Positions 31,768 to 43,452 of a stretch of 64,000 nt of DNA are shown here, piece after piece. Source of the stretch: Drosophila miranda. Lineage: Eukaryota; Arthropoda; Insecta; Diptera; Drosophilidae. Each line of letters starts with the position of its first letter. The stretch's first letter is position 1. The position numbers and the translations under genes were made by a program. The notes beneath the pieces were generated by a model, which ran no database searches, was not told the DNA's origin, and worked only from the letters and a program-made list of their open reading frames with translations. The DNA lies in NCBI RefSeq assembly GCF_003369915.1, contig NC_046678.1, forward strand, positions 1,054,001 to 1,118,000, given 5' to 3'.

Positions 31768-34319
31768 GTGTTGTTTTGGGCTTGAGGACTATTGGGAATT
31801 TGGGATTTTTCCCAACAAAAGCAAACGGTATCACACTTGCCAAAAATTCGAAAAAAAAAAAGATAAAAGGCTAAAACAAAAAATATTTTTTGTATGTAGT
31901 TTTTTTTTTTTAAATTAATTTTAAGAATAGTAACATTGTTAATATGACATCTCATCATATAGTAGTTTTTGCTTTTTGAAATAATATGTAAACTATTCAC
32001 ATATTTACTTAAATATTTTTTATTTCCCACACGCAAGAGAGCCGATTCTTCATTTCTGTTGCGGAAGGGCTGGTCAATTCGCCCATAATCTAGAACGTCA
32101 AAACAAAAACGAAAATTGTTACGAACCTTTGTTTACTTCGGGGCAAGGCCGGCTAGCCAGTCATCCCAAGCCTTCAGGTCGCACAACATACCAACTAATT
32201 GGACATCTCGAACAAATTGAAACAACAAAAATAACCGACAAAAAAGCAGCAAATGGACTCTACTCGACAAACAATATTACAGTAACTTCATTCAACACAG
32301 ACGTGGACCAGGTCGAGGTGTCGATGTTTTTACCTCCGACGTACCCACCCTACCTGAGATCCGAATCACAACGTTCTGGATCTGCCTGCCATGTGCAGCA
32401 GCCTTACCCTCCCGTTGCTGTGGCTCCTCTTCCCGCCATACGAAACGATTAGCAATTCATTTTCTTACTTATAATTTTCACGTTAATTTCCTACTTTTAC
32501 ATGGTATCATTGCTAAACTAAGCCTGCCTATTCATACCCCACTCATCTTATCATCACGGGCGTTTAATAAATAAATAGGAATAATTAATATAATAAATAT
32601 AAATAATTTGCATGTATAAATAGATATGGACGGACTTAAATTAGGGGATTAACATATACATATAAATGGAGACGTCTAACAAAAATAAATAATGGGAGTA
32701 AATAAGTTAATAAATGATATCTTCTCTCTCCCTAAATTGGCGAGGGACCCGCACTACGTGGCCAGGATAGTTTCTTCGAGACCAGCAAAAAGCAAGCCAA
32801 GGATGGCGGAGCTGTGACCTATTCTCTATGGATTTGCCAACAAAAAGAATAAATTTGGGGTTTCTTTACTCCCCTTTTGGAGCGGACTCACTCTTATGCT
32901 TCTTGGGTCTACTTTCCGTCCCGCTGGTCAGCTATAAGGTTCCTGTTGTTTCACTGATCTTGATCCCCTGGAATCACAGATTTATTTATCTTTTTATAGG
33001 GTGATGGCCACTACTCCATCCTCATCCCTCTCACTTTTGCTTTCAAAAACAAAAAAATCACGACACTTTCTCTGTCAACCGGCGCGCATGCTCCTCCGTT
33101 GCCGGAAATTTTTACTCTGCTTAGCTGCTCTGTATAATGCTCCCGGGACGCTGATCCCCATCGCTCTTCTATCGCCCTTGAACTAGGTTCAAGGGCATGG
33201 CCTGCTTCGGGCTGCTGGCGGCTCTCTTTTCTTTGGGGTGTGGGTGACTTGGCTTCGGGACTCCGTTATGGAATGAGATCGGAAATCCTCTCTCACAACG
33301 GCTCCGAAGAGCGCGCGGAACTCTCATACTCCAGGACCAGGTGGCGCCACTACTCGCTAAGGTCTTCCCCTTAAATTTTGGCCTTGCCACTCTGTTCAAA
33401 ACTACTTTCCTCCTCACCGCTTGTATGGGGTATCGCCTATCGATATCTTCGCATGCAACAAAATATTAAACGTTTTAAAGAATATCTTCATTGAGAATAT
33501 ATTGTGTGTATAAATGATGATATTTGTATGGAAACGATAATATTTAATAATATTAATATTTAATAACAAAAAAATTAAGCAGCTATCTCTTATCAGACAT
33601 GTACCGATAAATACTAGAAAAGCAAGAAATAATGGCATTACTGGAAAAGCAAAGTTGCTATTCCTAGGCACAAGCGAAATATAAAAATATTTAATCAGGC
33701 AGGCAGAAAGCGCCATTAGGCTAGTGTTATATTGCTCATGAGTGAGTGAACAAAACAATAGTTGTTCACTTAAGTGAGCAACTGAAAATGTCCCTTCCAA
33801 ACTGTTCTTTTTTGCTAACTTGTTCTATTTTGTTTACTTTAAACTTTCTGTATTACCGGCAAAGCTCTTTACTAGCTATTGTTCGGAGCAGAACCCAGCC
33901 GATTAGCTTCTTACCAAATAGCACCCAATTATTGGCCCTCAGCCGCTTATTATGTTTTATTTAATTCGAAATTATTATTCGGCCGATCGGGGATAAAAAT
34001 CATTATCTCCACAGCTATATCAGGAGCTCCTAGTATTAAAGGAACTAATCAATTACCAAATGCACCTAGCCAAAAAAAAAGACAAAATTATTAAACATTT
34101 TTAAGTCCCAAAGTCTATCATAAAAGGTCGGTTTGGTTCACAGCGGAAGTGTGGTGTACTTTAAATATGTACTCTGTACATAATTGTATCATAGGCATAT
34201 AATAGGCATCGAATCGAAAGAACAACTAAATACACGGATATAAAATATATAATCATACGATTTGGTCATCTTCCGATTATCTTTCGTAGTGATCAGACAT
34301 GTTTTTGTTTTGCGCTCCG
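31768..34319 (+). repeat. Array spacer, unit 2
   Basis: Same content as the unit 1 spacer, including the 107-codon frame (32129-32452), hairpin (about 33175-33195), palindrome and COI fragment (34014-34064). It differs from unit 1 at a few sites, for example 'cttttggagcgg' instead of 'cttttgtagcgg', and 'gggacgctg' where the other units have 'gggccgctg'. Confidence 0.85.
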
Positions 34320-34789
34320 CATTTTTTCCTTTTGTTTTTAATAAACAGCCGGTGTTTTCCTAACTAAATTCTAATTATACTTTCTAACCAGACAGCAATC
34401 TGGAAACCTATTCATTTACGCGAGTGCATGCCTTTGATTTGTGTTAAAACATTATTTAACTTTTTATTTTGCGGCGTCGGCTTGTGCTTGTGCTTATGTT
34501 TGTGTTGTTGCAGTGAGTGAGTACGCATTACATTGCATTGCAGTCCGCTCTCGTCTGGTAGCTTTTGTTGTTTTATCACTCTCTCGCTATCACCTCAACT
34601 TCAATAACTGTTCTTTCTCTCTCGCTCTTCAAACTTTCTGAGCAATAGCGCTCTCTGCTTAGTAGCTCTCGCTATAACCGCTCTCCACTCTGCTCTCTTT
34701 TTTTTACCAATTCCGCTTTGAGCGTTGTCTGGCACATTGGTCTGATACCAATTTGTTTTGCAAATAATAGTAAATAAATAAATAATGAA

Positions 34790-35803
34790 ATGGAATACGC
34801 TGTGGTCTGTGCCAAAAAAAGCTGTAAGAAGCAGATCACCCACGATCAGCCGAATGTCCCCTGCTGGCTCTGCGACAGCGTAGTGCACGCAAAATGCGCT
34901 GGATTTTCTGGCCTCGTGAGTGATGCTATAGCCAAACGTAATGGCTTGCATTACAGTTGCGAGGCATGCCGTGCGGTGGAGAAAGACATGGTGGCTTTCA
35001 TGAGGCAGACGCGGAGTGGCTTTAAGGAGCTGACCGTTGGTTATAAAACCCAATACGATCGGCTCCTAGCCATGGAGGCTCAGTTTAGCGGTTTAAAACT
35101 GCTGAATGAGTCTACGAGGCGCAAAAAGGTCACTCCGCGGGATCTGCAATTGCCAACCGTCACTCAGCCGTGCGCCGCCGAAAAACTGACTCCGACCACT
35201 CCAAGTGTGCAGCAGTTGATCTCGTTTGCCACTCCAAGGGCAACGACAGCTGCTGGCGATGCAGATTCGGTAGCCGAATTCATCGCCTCGGAGAATGTGC
35301 AGCCAAGTACGTCTGCAGCGTCCGTGTCCGTGGTGTCCGCAAGTTCGCTAGTTGTCCCGTCTATCCCGATCCCACCAGTAAATAGACGTTCCGGACCTCC
35401 GGTTATTGCCACCACAGGTACTAGGCCTGTGGTGACTAAACCACTGGTGGGAGTCCCACCAAAACGACAAGTTTTTGTTTCACGGCTGGCCCCTGACCTC
35501 ACATCTAATGATGTAATTGCTTTTATTCAAAGCAAAATAAAAGCCGTGGGTTTAAAGGTGGAGAAATTTAACTTCTCTTATGCCAGGGAGATAGCCTCGT
35601 TTAAGATAAGCATCTCCCCAACTCAATTTGACACCATTTGCTCCGCCAAATTTTGGCCGGAGCATTTGGTGGTGAAGAAGTTTAAGGCTAAGAAGAAGAA
35701 TAGGCCCCCCATATCCTTTCCAAATCTTTCCAGTGTGCCACCCTCAACCTCAACTTCCTCTTCCTCAACTTCCCGTCTTGCTTCCACCTTTCCAAAAAAC
35801 TAA
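34790..35803 (+). CDS. LINE ORF1 protein, copy 2
   Basis: A 337-residue frame, the same as copy 1: N-terminal PHD-like zinc finger, Ser/Thr/Pro-rich linker, RRM-like region and basic tail. Intact. Confidence 0.75.
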   Translation: MEYAVVCAKKSCKKQITHDQPNVPCWLCDSVVHAKCAGFSGLVSDAIAKRNGLHYSCEACRAVEKDMVAFMRQTRSGFKELTVGYKTQYDRLLAMEAQFSGLKLLNESTRRKKVTPRDLQLPTVTQPCAAEKLTPTTPSVQQLISFATPRATTAAGDADSVAEFIASENVQPSTSAASVSVVSASSLVVPSIPIPPVNRRSGPPVIATTGTRPVVTKPLVGVPPKRQVFVSRLAPDLTSNDVIAFIQSKIKAVGLKVEKFNFSYAREIASFKISISPTQFDTICSAKFWPEHLVVKKFKAKKKNRPPISFPNLSSVPPSTSTSSSSTSRLASTFPKN

Positions 35804-35805
35804 CT

Positions 35806-38631
35806 TCTCTTTTAGTAACCTATCAGAATGTAAGAGGCTTGCGTAGTAAGCTCAGCATTCTTTTCCGGGATAGTGTTGCATTTGCTTCCCACGTTATTGT
35901 GTTTACTGAAACCTGGTTAAAGCCGGACATTCTTAGTTCCGAGGTTTTGGCAGTTCGGTACACAACTTTTAGAAAGGACCGTTCGTCTCGACGTGCAGGG
36001 GGGGTTCTAATTGCAGTGGACTCTTACTTCACGTCGGAACACTTCACAGTCCAAGTTCAACAGGAACTGGAATTCCTGTGTGTAAAACTGATTCTTCCCG
36101 CTTTCGCTATATTCATTACTTGCTCGTATATCCCACCTTATTCGGATATTTCAATTTATGAGCAGCACTTGTCCGCTTTAACCGCTGTTTCTTCCTCGCT
36201 ATCTGATAAAGATCGTATGATAGTTCTTGGTGACTTCAACTTGCCAGGAACTGTTTGGTCTTCGGTAAACGAGTCTAGTATCCTAGTGCCCATGTCACGA
36301 CATGACTTTGTTGACGGCTTGCTTGACCTGTCCCTGTCTCAAGTCAACCATGTGAAAAATTCCTTGGGTCGATTGCTTGATCTGTGCTTTTTATCGGATC
36401 CGACCATAGTGTTGTTAACCCGAGCCCTTCCGCTCACTATACCTGAAGACGCCTACCACCCTACTTTCGAGGTGTCGCTAGATATAGGACCAACTGTATT
36501 GGATCGGTCGAGTAGGCTGCCCGAACGTGTCCGCTGCTTTCGTAAAGCCGAGTTTGCGAAGCTTAATAACCTCATTAGGGATTTTGATTGGTCCGCTTTG
36601 TACTTGTGCACTGATATCATAAAAGGCACAAACATTTTTTACAATGCTCTTGGCACATTTTTCGATTCTTGTGTCCCGCTTTCTTGTCCGACTAGATCTG
36701 GAAAACCCCCTTGGTTTACCAAAGAGTTATCCAGTCTAAAAAACTTAAAATCAAGACTTTATAAAAAATTTCAAGAAGTGGGTTCTCCTACTTCTCACTC
36801 TCGCTATGTATTAGCTCGGTCAAACTTTTCAGTTCTTAATGCTCAATGCTATAAGAACTACCTATCTCGATGCAGGATACGTTTTTCTCAGGACCCTAAA
36901 CAGTTTTACAGCTTCGTAAACAGTAAGCGTAGAACGTCCGCACACCCATCCTCGCTATCATTTTGTAATACGTCGGCAAATAATGATCAGGCAATTGCCG
37001 ATCTTTTTGCCCATTTCTTCCAAACCACCTATTCTGAGGAAAACTACTCTGGTCATCCGTACCCATACGGTTTACCGAGGTCGAACAGCATTTTCACTCC
37101 CTTGTTAAATGAATGTTCCCTACTTCATGATCTTCGACTAGTTAAGCCGGTGTTTTCACCGGGTCCAGACGGGGTTCCAGGTTGTGTACTCAGGTACTGC
37201 GCCGAGGCTCTGTGTGGACCTTTGCTTAAACTATTCCCCCTGTCCATTGATTCTTCTTGCTTCCCCCCGATCTGGAAGGAATCGTTTATAATTCCTCTCC
37301 ATAAAAAAGGTAGCAAGTCTGATGCAAAAAATTATAGAGGTATAGCAAAGTTATCCGCTATTCCTAAAATGTTTGAGAAGGTTTTAACTCCGCACTTGCA
37401 ACATCTCTGCAAGTCACTTATATCTCCAACTCAGCATGGATTTATAAGGCGGCGATCAACCACCACGAACTTGTTAGAGTTTACCTATTTCATTATTAAA
37501 GGCTTTCAATGTAACTTACAGACGGATGTTATTTACACCGACTTTAGTAAAGCATTCGACTCTGTAAACCATTCCCTTTTAGCGCATAAACTTGACCTTT
37601 TAGGGCTTCCGCCCAACCTCCTGAGATGGATTTCTAGCTATCTTTGTTCTAGGTCTCAAAGAGTCCTCTTCAAAAACTCCCTCTCTTTACCAGTAAAGGT
37701 TTCTTCGGGAGTACCACAAGGCAGCCATCTAGGCCCCTTACTCTTCACACTCTTTATTAATGACTTACCTTCAGTATTAACATACTCTCGAGTACTTATG
37801 TATGCGGATGATGTTAAACTCTGTGTCCAGAACAAGGGCATTTCATTTCATTCTCGCTTGCAATCCGATCTCAATAACTTTCAGTCATGGTGTTGTGCAA
37901 ACTTGTTACACCTTAATGCCTCGAAATGCAAAGTTATGACATTTCATCGTTCTAGCCCTTTGTTGGCTCCTTACACCCTATTTGGTGGTTCTCTTGAGAG
38001 AATTACCCTGGTGGATGATCTGGGTGTTATGTTAGACCCCAAGTTAAAGTTTTCCGAACACATTTCTACCATGGTAAATAAGGCCATGGGCGTGCTTGGG
38101 TTTATAAAGAGGTGGTCAAAGGAATTTGACGACCCCTATATAACAAAGACTCTCTATACCTCGCTTGTTCGTCCGATCTTAGAGTACGGCTCCTGTGTAT
38201 GGTAGCCTCAGTAAAAAGTACACCAGGACCGTATAGAATCAGTACAGAAAAACTTTTTACTCTTTGCTCTGCGGGGCCTTAACTGGGATGCGGGTGTAAG
38301 ACTCCCATCTCACTCTAGTAGACTACTATTAGTAAACCTCCCATCCTTAGTTAACCGTAGAAAAATGCTTGGTGTGATATTTATGCACAACTTGATCAGG
38401 GGTGACATAGACAGCCCTGATCTGTTGAGCCGCATAAACTTCACGATTCCTATTAGACTGACTAGAAATTTTATACCGTTGTTCCTTCCACTTTGTAGAT
38501 CGAATTATTCCTTGCATGAACCGTTTAGGGTCTTATGCTCGGATTATAATTCCCTCTACCATATTATATCCACCACTAATTCTCTTCCTCTTATTAAATT
38601 ATTAATCCTTACACACCTTTCTATTAATTAG
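35806..38631 (+). pseudogene. LINE ORF2, copy 2, two premature stops
   Basis: From YQNVRGLRSK the frame is open for about 790 codons through the endonuclease (GDFN) and reverse transcriptase (YADD at about 37801-37812). It then meets TAG at 38203-38205 and TAA at 38212-38214. The same frame then reads the normal C-terminal segment (SVQKNFLLFALRGLNWD) to 38631. There is no ATG near the start of the endonuclease domain, and the frame runs back into the end of ORF1. This copy has His where copies 1 and 3 have Gln in LFA(H/Q)FFQTTY. Without the stops it would be about 930 residues. Confidence 0.85.
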
Positions 38632-38813
38632 TAACTGTAGTGGTATTTGTACTTTGATTGCATGCTTAGTTTCTTAGTAAGTTTAGTACTAATTTTCCTC
38701 GAATGTTAGTCTAATAGCTATCTTTCTTGCATGTTCGCGTTTGGTTCGGCTACGCACCGCGCGTCATGCGGCAGCGCCCCTCGGTCGGTTGGGCGGGAGG
38801 AGGGCTGCGTTTT

Positions 38814-39365
38814 ATGATCACCATGACCGCATTCAGTTTTGAAATTTTATTTCTCGTTCTTCAAATACAAAATAAGGATCGCACAAAAGTAATTTGGGTA
38901 TAGTATGTATGTAGCTGTCTACCATTGAACCTAAGACTTGGGTTGTTTGGCCTGCTTCTCCTTCTTGGCGGCTTCGGTTTCGGCCTGCAGTTTATTGTAC
39001 TTTTCGATCAGCTTCTCCACATCGGGCTTATCCAGCACACTGTAGACGGTGGTATTCTTGACGCGCTGCAGGGTGGCCATCTCAACCTTTTCTGGAGTCA
39101 GCTTAGTGGTGTCCAGAGTCATGCTTAGCACCTTTACGGCCAGATCTTTCGCCTCCTCTAGCTTAATGGATGGTTTGTCGGCCAGTTCCTGTTTCAGCAT
39201 GGATATGGCAGCGCCGAAGTTATTGCCAATGCAAGTAGCCTTCCAGCCACCGTAGTTGCCGCTGGGATCAGACTGGTACAGCTGATAGCCGTACTTATTG
39301 TCCCAGCCCATGTAGAGAAGAGAAACGCCAAAGGGACGTTTGCCGCCGTACTGAGTGTAAGCTTG
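38814..39365 (-). pseudogene. Proteasome alpha-subunit 3' fragment, copy 2
   Basis: Same fragment and boundaries relative to the LINE as copy 1; coding part 38931-39365. It differs from copy 1 at one seen base ('gtgtccagagtc' against 'gtgtctagagtc'), a change that does not alter the protein. Confidence 0.88.
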
Positions 39366-39414
39366 GGATCCGCGCGTAACAGCCTTCTGCTGGTGTCACA
39401 CGGGCCACTTGACG

Positions 39415-41966
39415 GTGTTGTTTTGGGCTTGAGGACTATTGGGAATTTGGGATTTTTTCCAACAAAAGCAAACGGTATCACACTTGCCAAAAATTCGAAA
39501 AAAAAAAAGATAAAAGGCTAAAACAAAAAATATTTTTTGTATGTAGTTTTTTTTTTTTAAATTAATTTTAAGAATAGTAACATTGTTAATATGACATCTC
39601 ATCATATAGTAGTTTTTGCTTTTTGAAATAATATGTAAACTATTCACATATTTACTTAAATATTTTTTATTTCCCACACGCAAGAGAGCCGATTCTTCAT
39701 TTCTGTTGCGGAAGGGCTGGTCAATTCGCCCATAATCTAGAACGTCAAAACAAAAACGAAAATTGTTACGAACCTTTGTTTACTTCGGGGCAAGGCCGGC
39801 TAGCCAGTCATCCCAAGCCTTCAGGTCGCACAACATACCAACTAATTGGACATCTCGAACAAATTGAAACAACAAAAATAACCGACAAAAAAGCAGCAAA
39901 TGGACTCTACTCGACAAACAATATTACAGTAACTTCATTCAACACAGACGTGGACCAGGTCGAGGTGTCGATGTTTTTACCTCCGACGTACCCACCCTAC
40001 CTGAGATCCGAATCACAACGTTCTGGATCTGCCTGCCATGTGCAGCAGCCTTACCCTCCCGTTGCTGTGGCTCCTCTTCCCGCCATACGAAACGATTAGC
40101 AATTCATTTTCTTACTTATAATTTTCACGTTAATTTCCTACTTTTACATGGTATCATTGCTAAACTAAGCCTGCCTATTCATACCCCACTCATCTTATCA
40201 TCACGGGCGTTTAATAAATAAATAGGAATAACTAATATAATAAATATAAATAATTTGCATGTATAAATAGATATGGACGGACTTAAATTAGGGGATTAAC
40301 ATATACATATAAATGGAGACGTCTAACAAAAATAAATAATGGGAGTAAATAAGTTAATAAATGATATCTTCTCTCTCCCTAAATTGGCGAGGGACCCGCA
40401 CTACGTGGCCAGGATAGTTTCTTCGAGACCAGCAAAAAGCAAGCCAAGGATGGCGGAGCTGTGACCTATTCTCTATGGATTTGCCAACAAAAAGAATAAA
40501 TTTGGGGTTTCTTTACTCCCCTTTTGGAGCGGACTCACTCTTATGCTTCTTGGGTCTACTTTCCGTCCCGCTGGTCAGCTATAAGGTTCCTGTTGTTTCA
40601 CTGATCTTGATCCCCTGGAATCACAGATTTATTTATCTTTTTATAGGGTGATGGCCACTACTCCATCCTCATCCCTCTCACTTTTGCTTTCAAAAACAAA
40701 AAAATCACGACACTTTCTCTGTCAACCGGCGCGCATGCTCCTCCGTTGCCGGAAATTTTTACTCTGCTTAGCTGCTCTGTATAATGCTCCCGGGCCGCTG
40801 ATCCCCATCGCTCTTCTATCGCCCTTGAACTAGGTTCAAGGGCATGGCCTGCTTCGGGCTGCTGGCGGCTCTCTTTTCTTTGGGGTGTGGGTGACTTGGC
40901 TTCGGGACTCCGTTATGGAATGAGATCGGAAATCCTCTCTCACAACGGCTCCGAAGAGCGCGCGGAACTCTCATACTCCAGGACCAGGTGGCGCCACTAC
41001 TCGCTAAGGTCTTCCCCTTAAATTTTGGCCTTGCCACTCTGTTCAAAACTACTTTCCTCCTCACCGCTTGTATGGGGTATCGCCTATCGATATCTTCGCA
41101 TGCAACAAAATATTAAACGTTTTAAAGAATATCTTCATTGAGAATATATTGTGTGTATAAATGATGATATTTGTATGGAAACGATAATATTTAATAATAT
41201 TAATATTTAATAACAAAAAAATTAAGCAGCTATCTCTTATCAGACATGTACCGATAAATACTAGAAAAGCAAGAAATAATGGCATTACTGGAAAAGCAAA
41301 GTTGCTATTCCTAGGCACAAGCGAAATATAAAAATATTTAATCAGGCAGGCAGAAAGCGCCATTAGGCTAGTGTTATATTGCTCATGAGTGAGTGAACAA
41401 AACAATAGTTGTTCACTTAAGTGAGCAACTGAAAATGTCCCTTCCAAACTGTTCTTTTTTGCTAACTTGTTCTATTTTGTTTACTTTAAACTTTCTGTAT
41501 TACCGGCAAAGCTCTTTACTAGCTATTGTTCGGAGCAGAACCCAGCCGATTAGCTTCTTACCAAATAGCACCCAATTATTGGCCCTCAGCCGCTTATTAT
41601 GTTTTATTTAATTCGAAATTATTATTCGGCCGATCGGGGATAAAAATCATTATCTCCACAGCTATATCAGGAGCTCCTAGTATTAAAGGAACTAATCAAT
41701 TACCAAATGCACCTAGCCAAAAAAAAAGACAAAATTATTAAACATTTTTAAGTCCCAAAGTCTATCATAAAAGGTCGGTTTGGTTCACAGCGGAAGTGTG
41801 GTGTACTTTAAATATGTACTCTGTACATAATTGTATCATAGGCATATAATAGGCATCGAATCGAAAGAACAACTAAATACACGGATATAAAATATATAAT
41901 CATACGATTTGGTCATCTTCCGATTATCTTTCGTAGTGATCAGACATGTTTTTGTTTTGCGCTCCG
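39415..41966 (+). repeat. Array spacer, unit 3
   Basis: Same content as units 1 and 2: 107-codon frame 39776-40099, hairpin about 40822-40842, palindrome near 41380-41430, COI fragment 41661-41711. One difference seen is 'aataactaatat' where other units have 'aattaatat' (about 40230). Confidence 0.85.
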
Positions 41967-42436
41967 CATTTTTTCCTTTTGTTTTTAATAAACAGCCGGT
42001 GTTTTCCTAACTAAATTCTAATTATACTTTCTAACCAGACAGCAATCTGGAAACCTATTCATTTACGCGAGTGCATGCCTTTGATTTGTGTTAAAACATT
42101 ATTTAACTTTTTATTTTGCGGCGTCGGCTTGTGCTTGTGCTTATGTTTGTGTTGTTGCAGTGAGTGAGTACGCATTACATTGCATTGCAGTCCGCTCTCG
42201 TCTGGTAGCTTTTGTTGTTTTATCACTCTCTCGCTATCACCTCAACTTCAATAACTGTTCTTTCTCTCTCGCTCTTCAAACTTTCTGAGCAATAGCGCTC
42301 TCTGCTTAGTAGCTCTCGCTATAACCGCTCTCCACTCTGCTCTCTTTTTTTTACCAATTCCGCTTTGAGCGTTGTCTGGCACATTGGTCTGATACCAATT
42401 TGTTTTGCAAATAATAGTAAATAAATAAATAATGAA

Positions 42437-43450
42437 ATGGAATACGCTGTGGTCTGTGCCAAAAAAAGCTGTAAGAAGCAGATCACCCACGATCAGCCGA
42501 ATGTCCCCTGCTGGCTCTGCGACAGCGTAGTGCACGCAAAATGCGCTGGATTTTCTGGCCTCGTGAGTGATGCTATAGCCAAACGTAATGGCTTGCATTA
42601 CAGTTGCGAGGCATGCCGTGCGGTGGAGAAAGACATGGTGGCTTTCATGAGGCAGACGCGGAGTGGCTTTAAGGAGCTGACCGTTGGTTATAAAACCCAA
42701 TACGATCGGCTCCTAGCCATGGAGGCTCAGTTTAGCGGTTTAAAACTGCTGAATGAGTCTACGAGGCGCAAAAAGGTCACTCCGCGGGATCTGCAATTGC
42801 CAACCGTCACTCAGCCGTGCGCCGCCGAAAAACTGACTCCGACCACTCCAAGTGTGCAGCAGTTGATCTCGTTTGCCACTCCAAGGGCAACGACAGCTGC
42901 TGGCGATGCAGATTCGGTAGCCGAATTCATCGCCTCGGAGAATGTGCAGCCAAGTACGTCTGCAGCGTCCGTGTCCGTGGTGTCCGCAAGTTCGCTAGTT
43001 GTCCCGTCTATCCCGATCCCACCAGTAAATAGACGTTCCGGACCTCCGGTTATTGCCACCACAGGTACTAGGCCTGTGGTGACTAAACCACTGGTGGGAG
43101 TCCCACCAAAACGACAAGTTTTTGTTTCACGGCTGGCCCCTGACCTCACATCTAATGATGTAATTGCTTTTATTCAAAGCAAAATAAAAGCCGTGGGTTT
43201 AAAGGTGGAGAAATTTAACTTCTCTTATGCCAGGGAGATAGCCTCGTTTAAGATAAGCATCTCCCCAACTCAATTTGACACCATTTGCTCCGCCAAATTT
43301 TGGCCGGAGCATTTGGTGGTGAAGAAGTTTAAGGCTAAGAAGAAGAATAGGCCCCCCATATCCTTTCCAAATCTTTCCAGTGTGCCACCCTCAACCTCAA
43401 CTTCCTCTTCCTCAACTTCCCGTCTTGCTTCCACCTTTCCAAAAAACTAA
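42437..43450 (+). CDS. LINE ORF1 protein, copy 3
   Basis: A 337-residue frame, intact and matching copies 1 and 2: zinc-finger N-terminus and RRM-like C-terminal half. Confidence 0.75.
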   Translation: MEYAVVCAKKSCKKQITHDQPNVPCWLCDSVVHAKCAGFSGLVSDAIAKRNGLHYSCEACRAVEKDMVAFMRQTRSGFKELTVGYKTQYDRLLAMEAQFSGLKLLNESTRRKKVTPRDLQLPTVTQPCAAEKLTPTTPSVQQLISFATPRATTAAGDADSVAEFIASENVQPSTSAASVSVVSASSLVVPSIPIPPVNRRSGPPVIATTGTRPVVTKPLVGVPPKRQVFVSRLAPDLTSNDVIAFIQSKIKAVGLKVEKFNFSYAREIASFKISISPTQFDTICSAKFWPEHLVVKKFKAKKKNRPPISFPNLSSVPPSTSTSSSSTSRLASTFPKN

Positions 43451-43452
43451 CT

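Larger units (their letters stand above)
34320..39414 (+). mobile_element. CR1-like LINE, array copy 2
   Basis: Same structure and the same 5' and 3' junctions as copy 1: ORF1 at 34790-35803, ORF2 from about 35806, and the antisense proteasome fragment at 38814-39365. It is joined directly to the next spacer at 39415 without a poly(A) tail. Confidence 0.8.
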
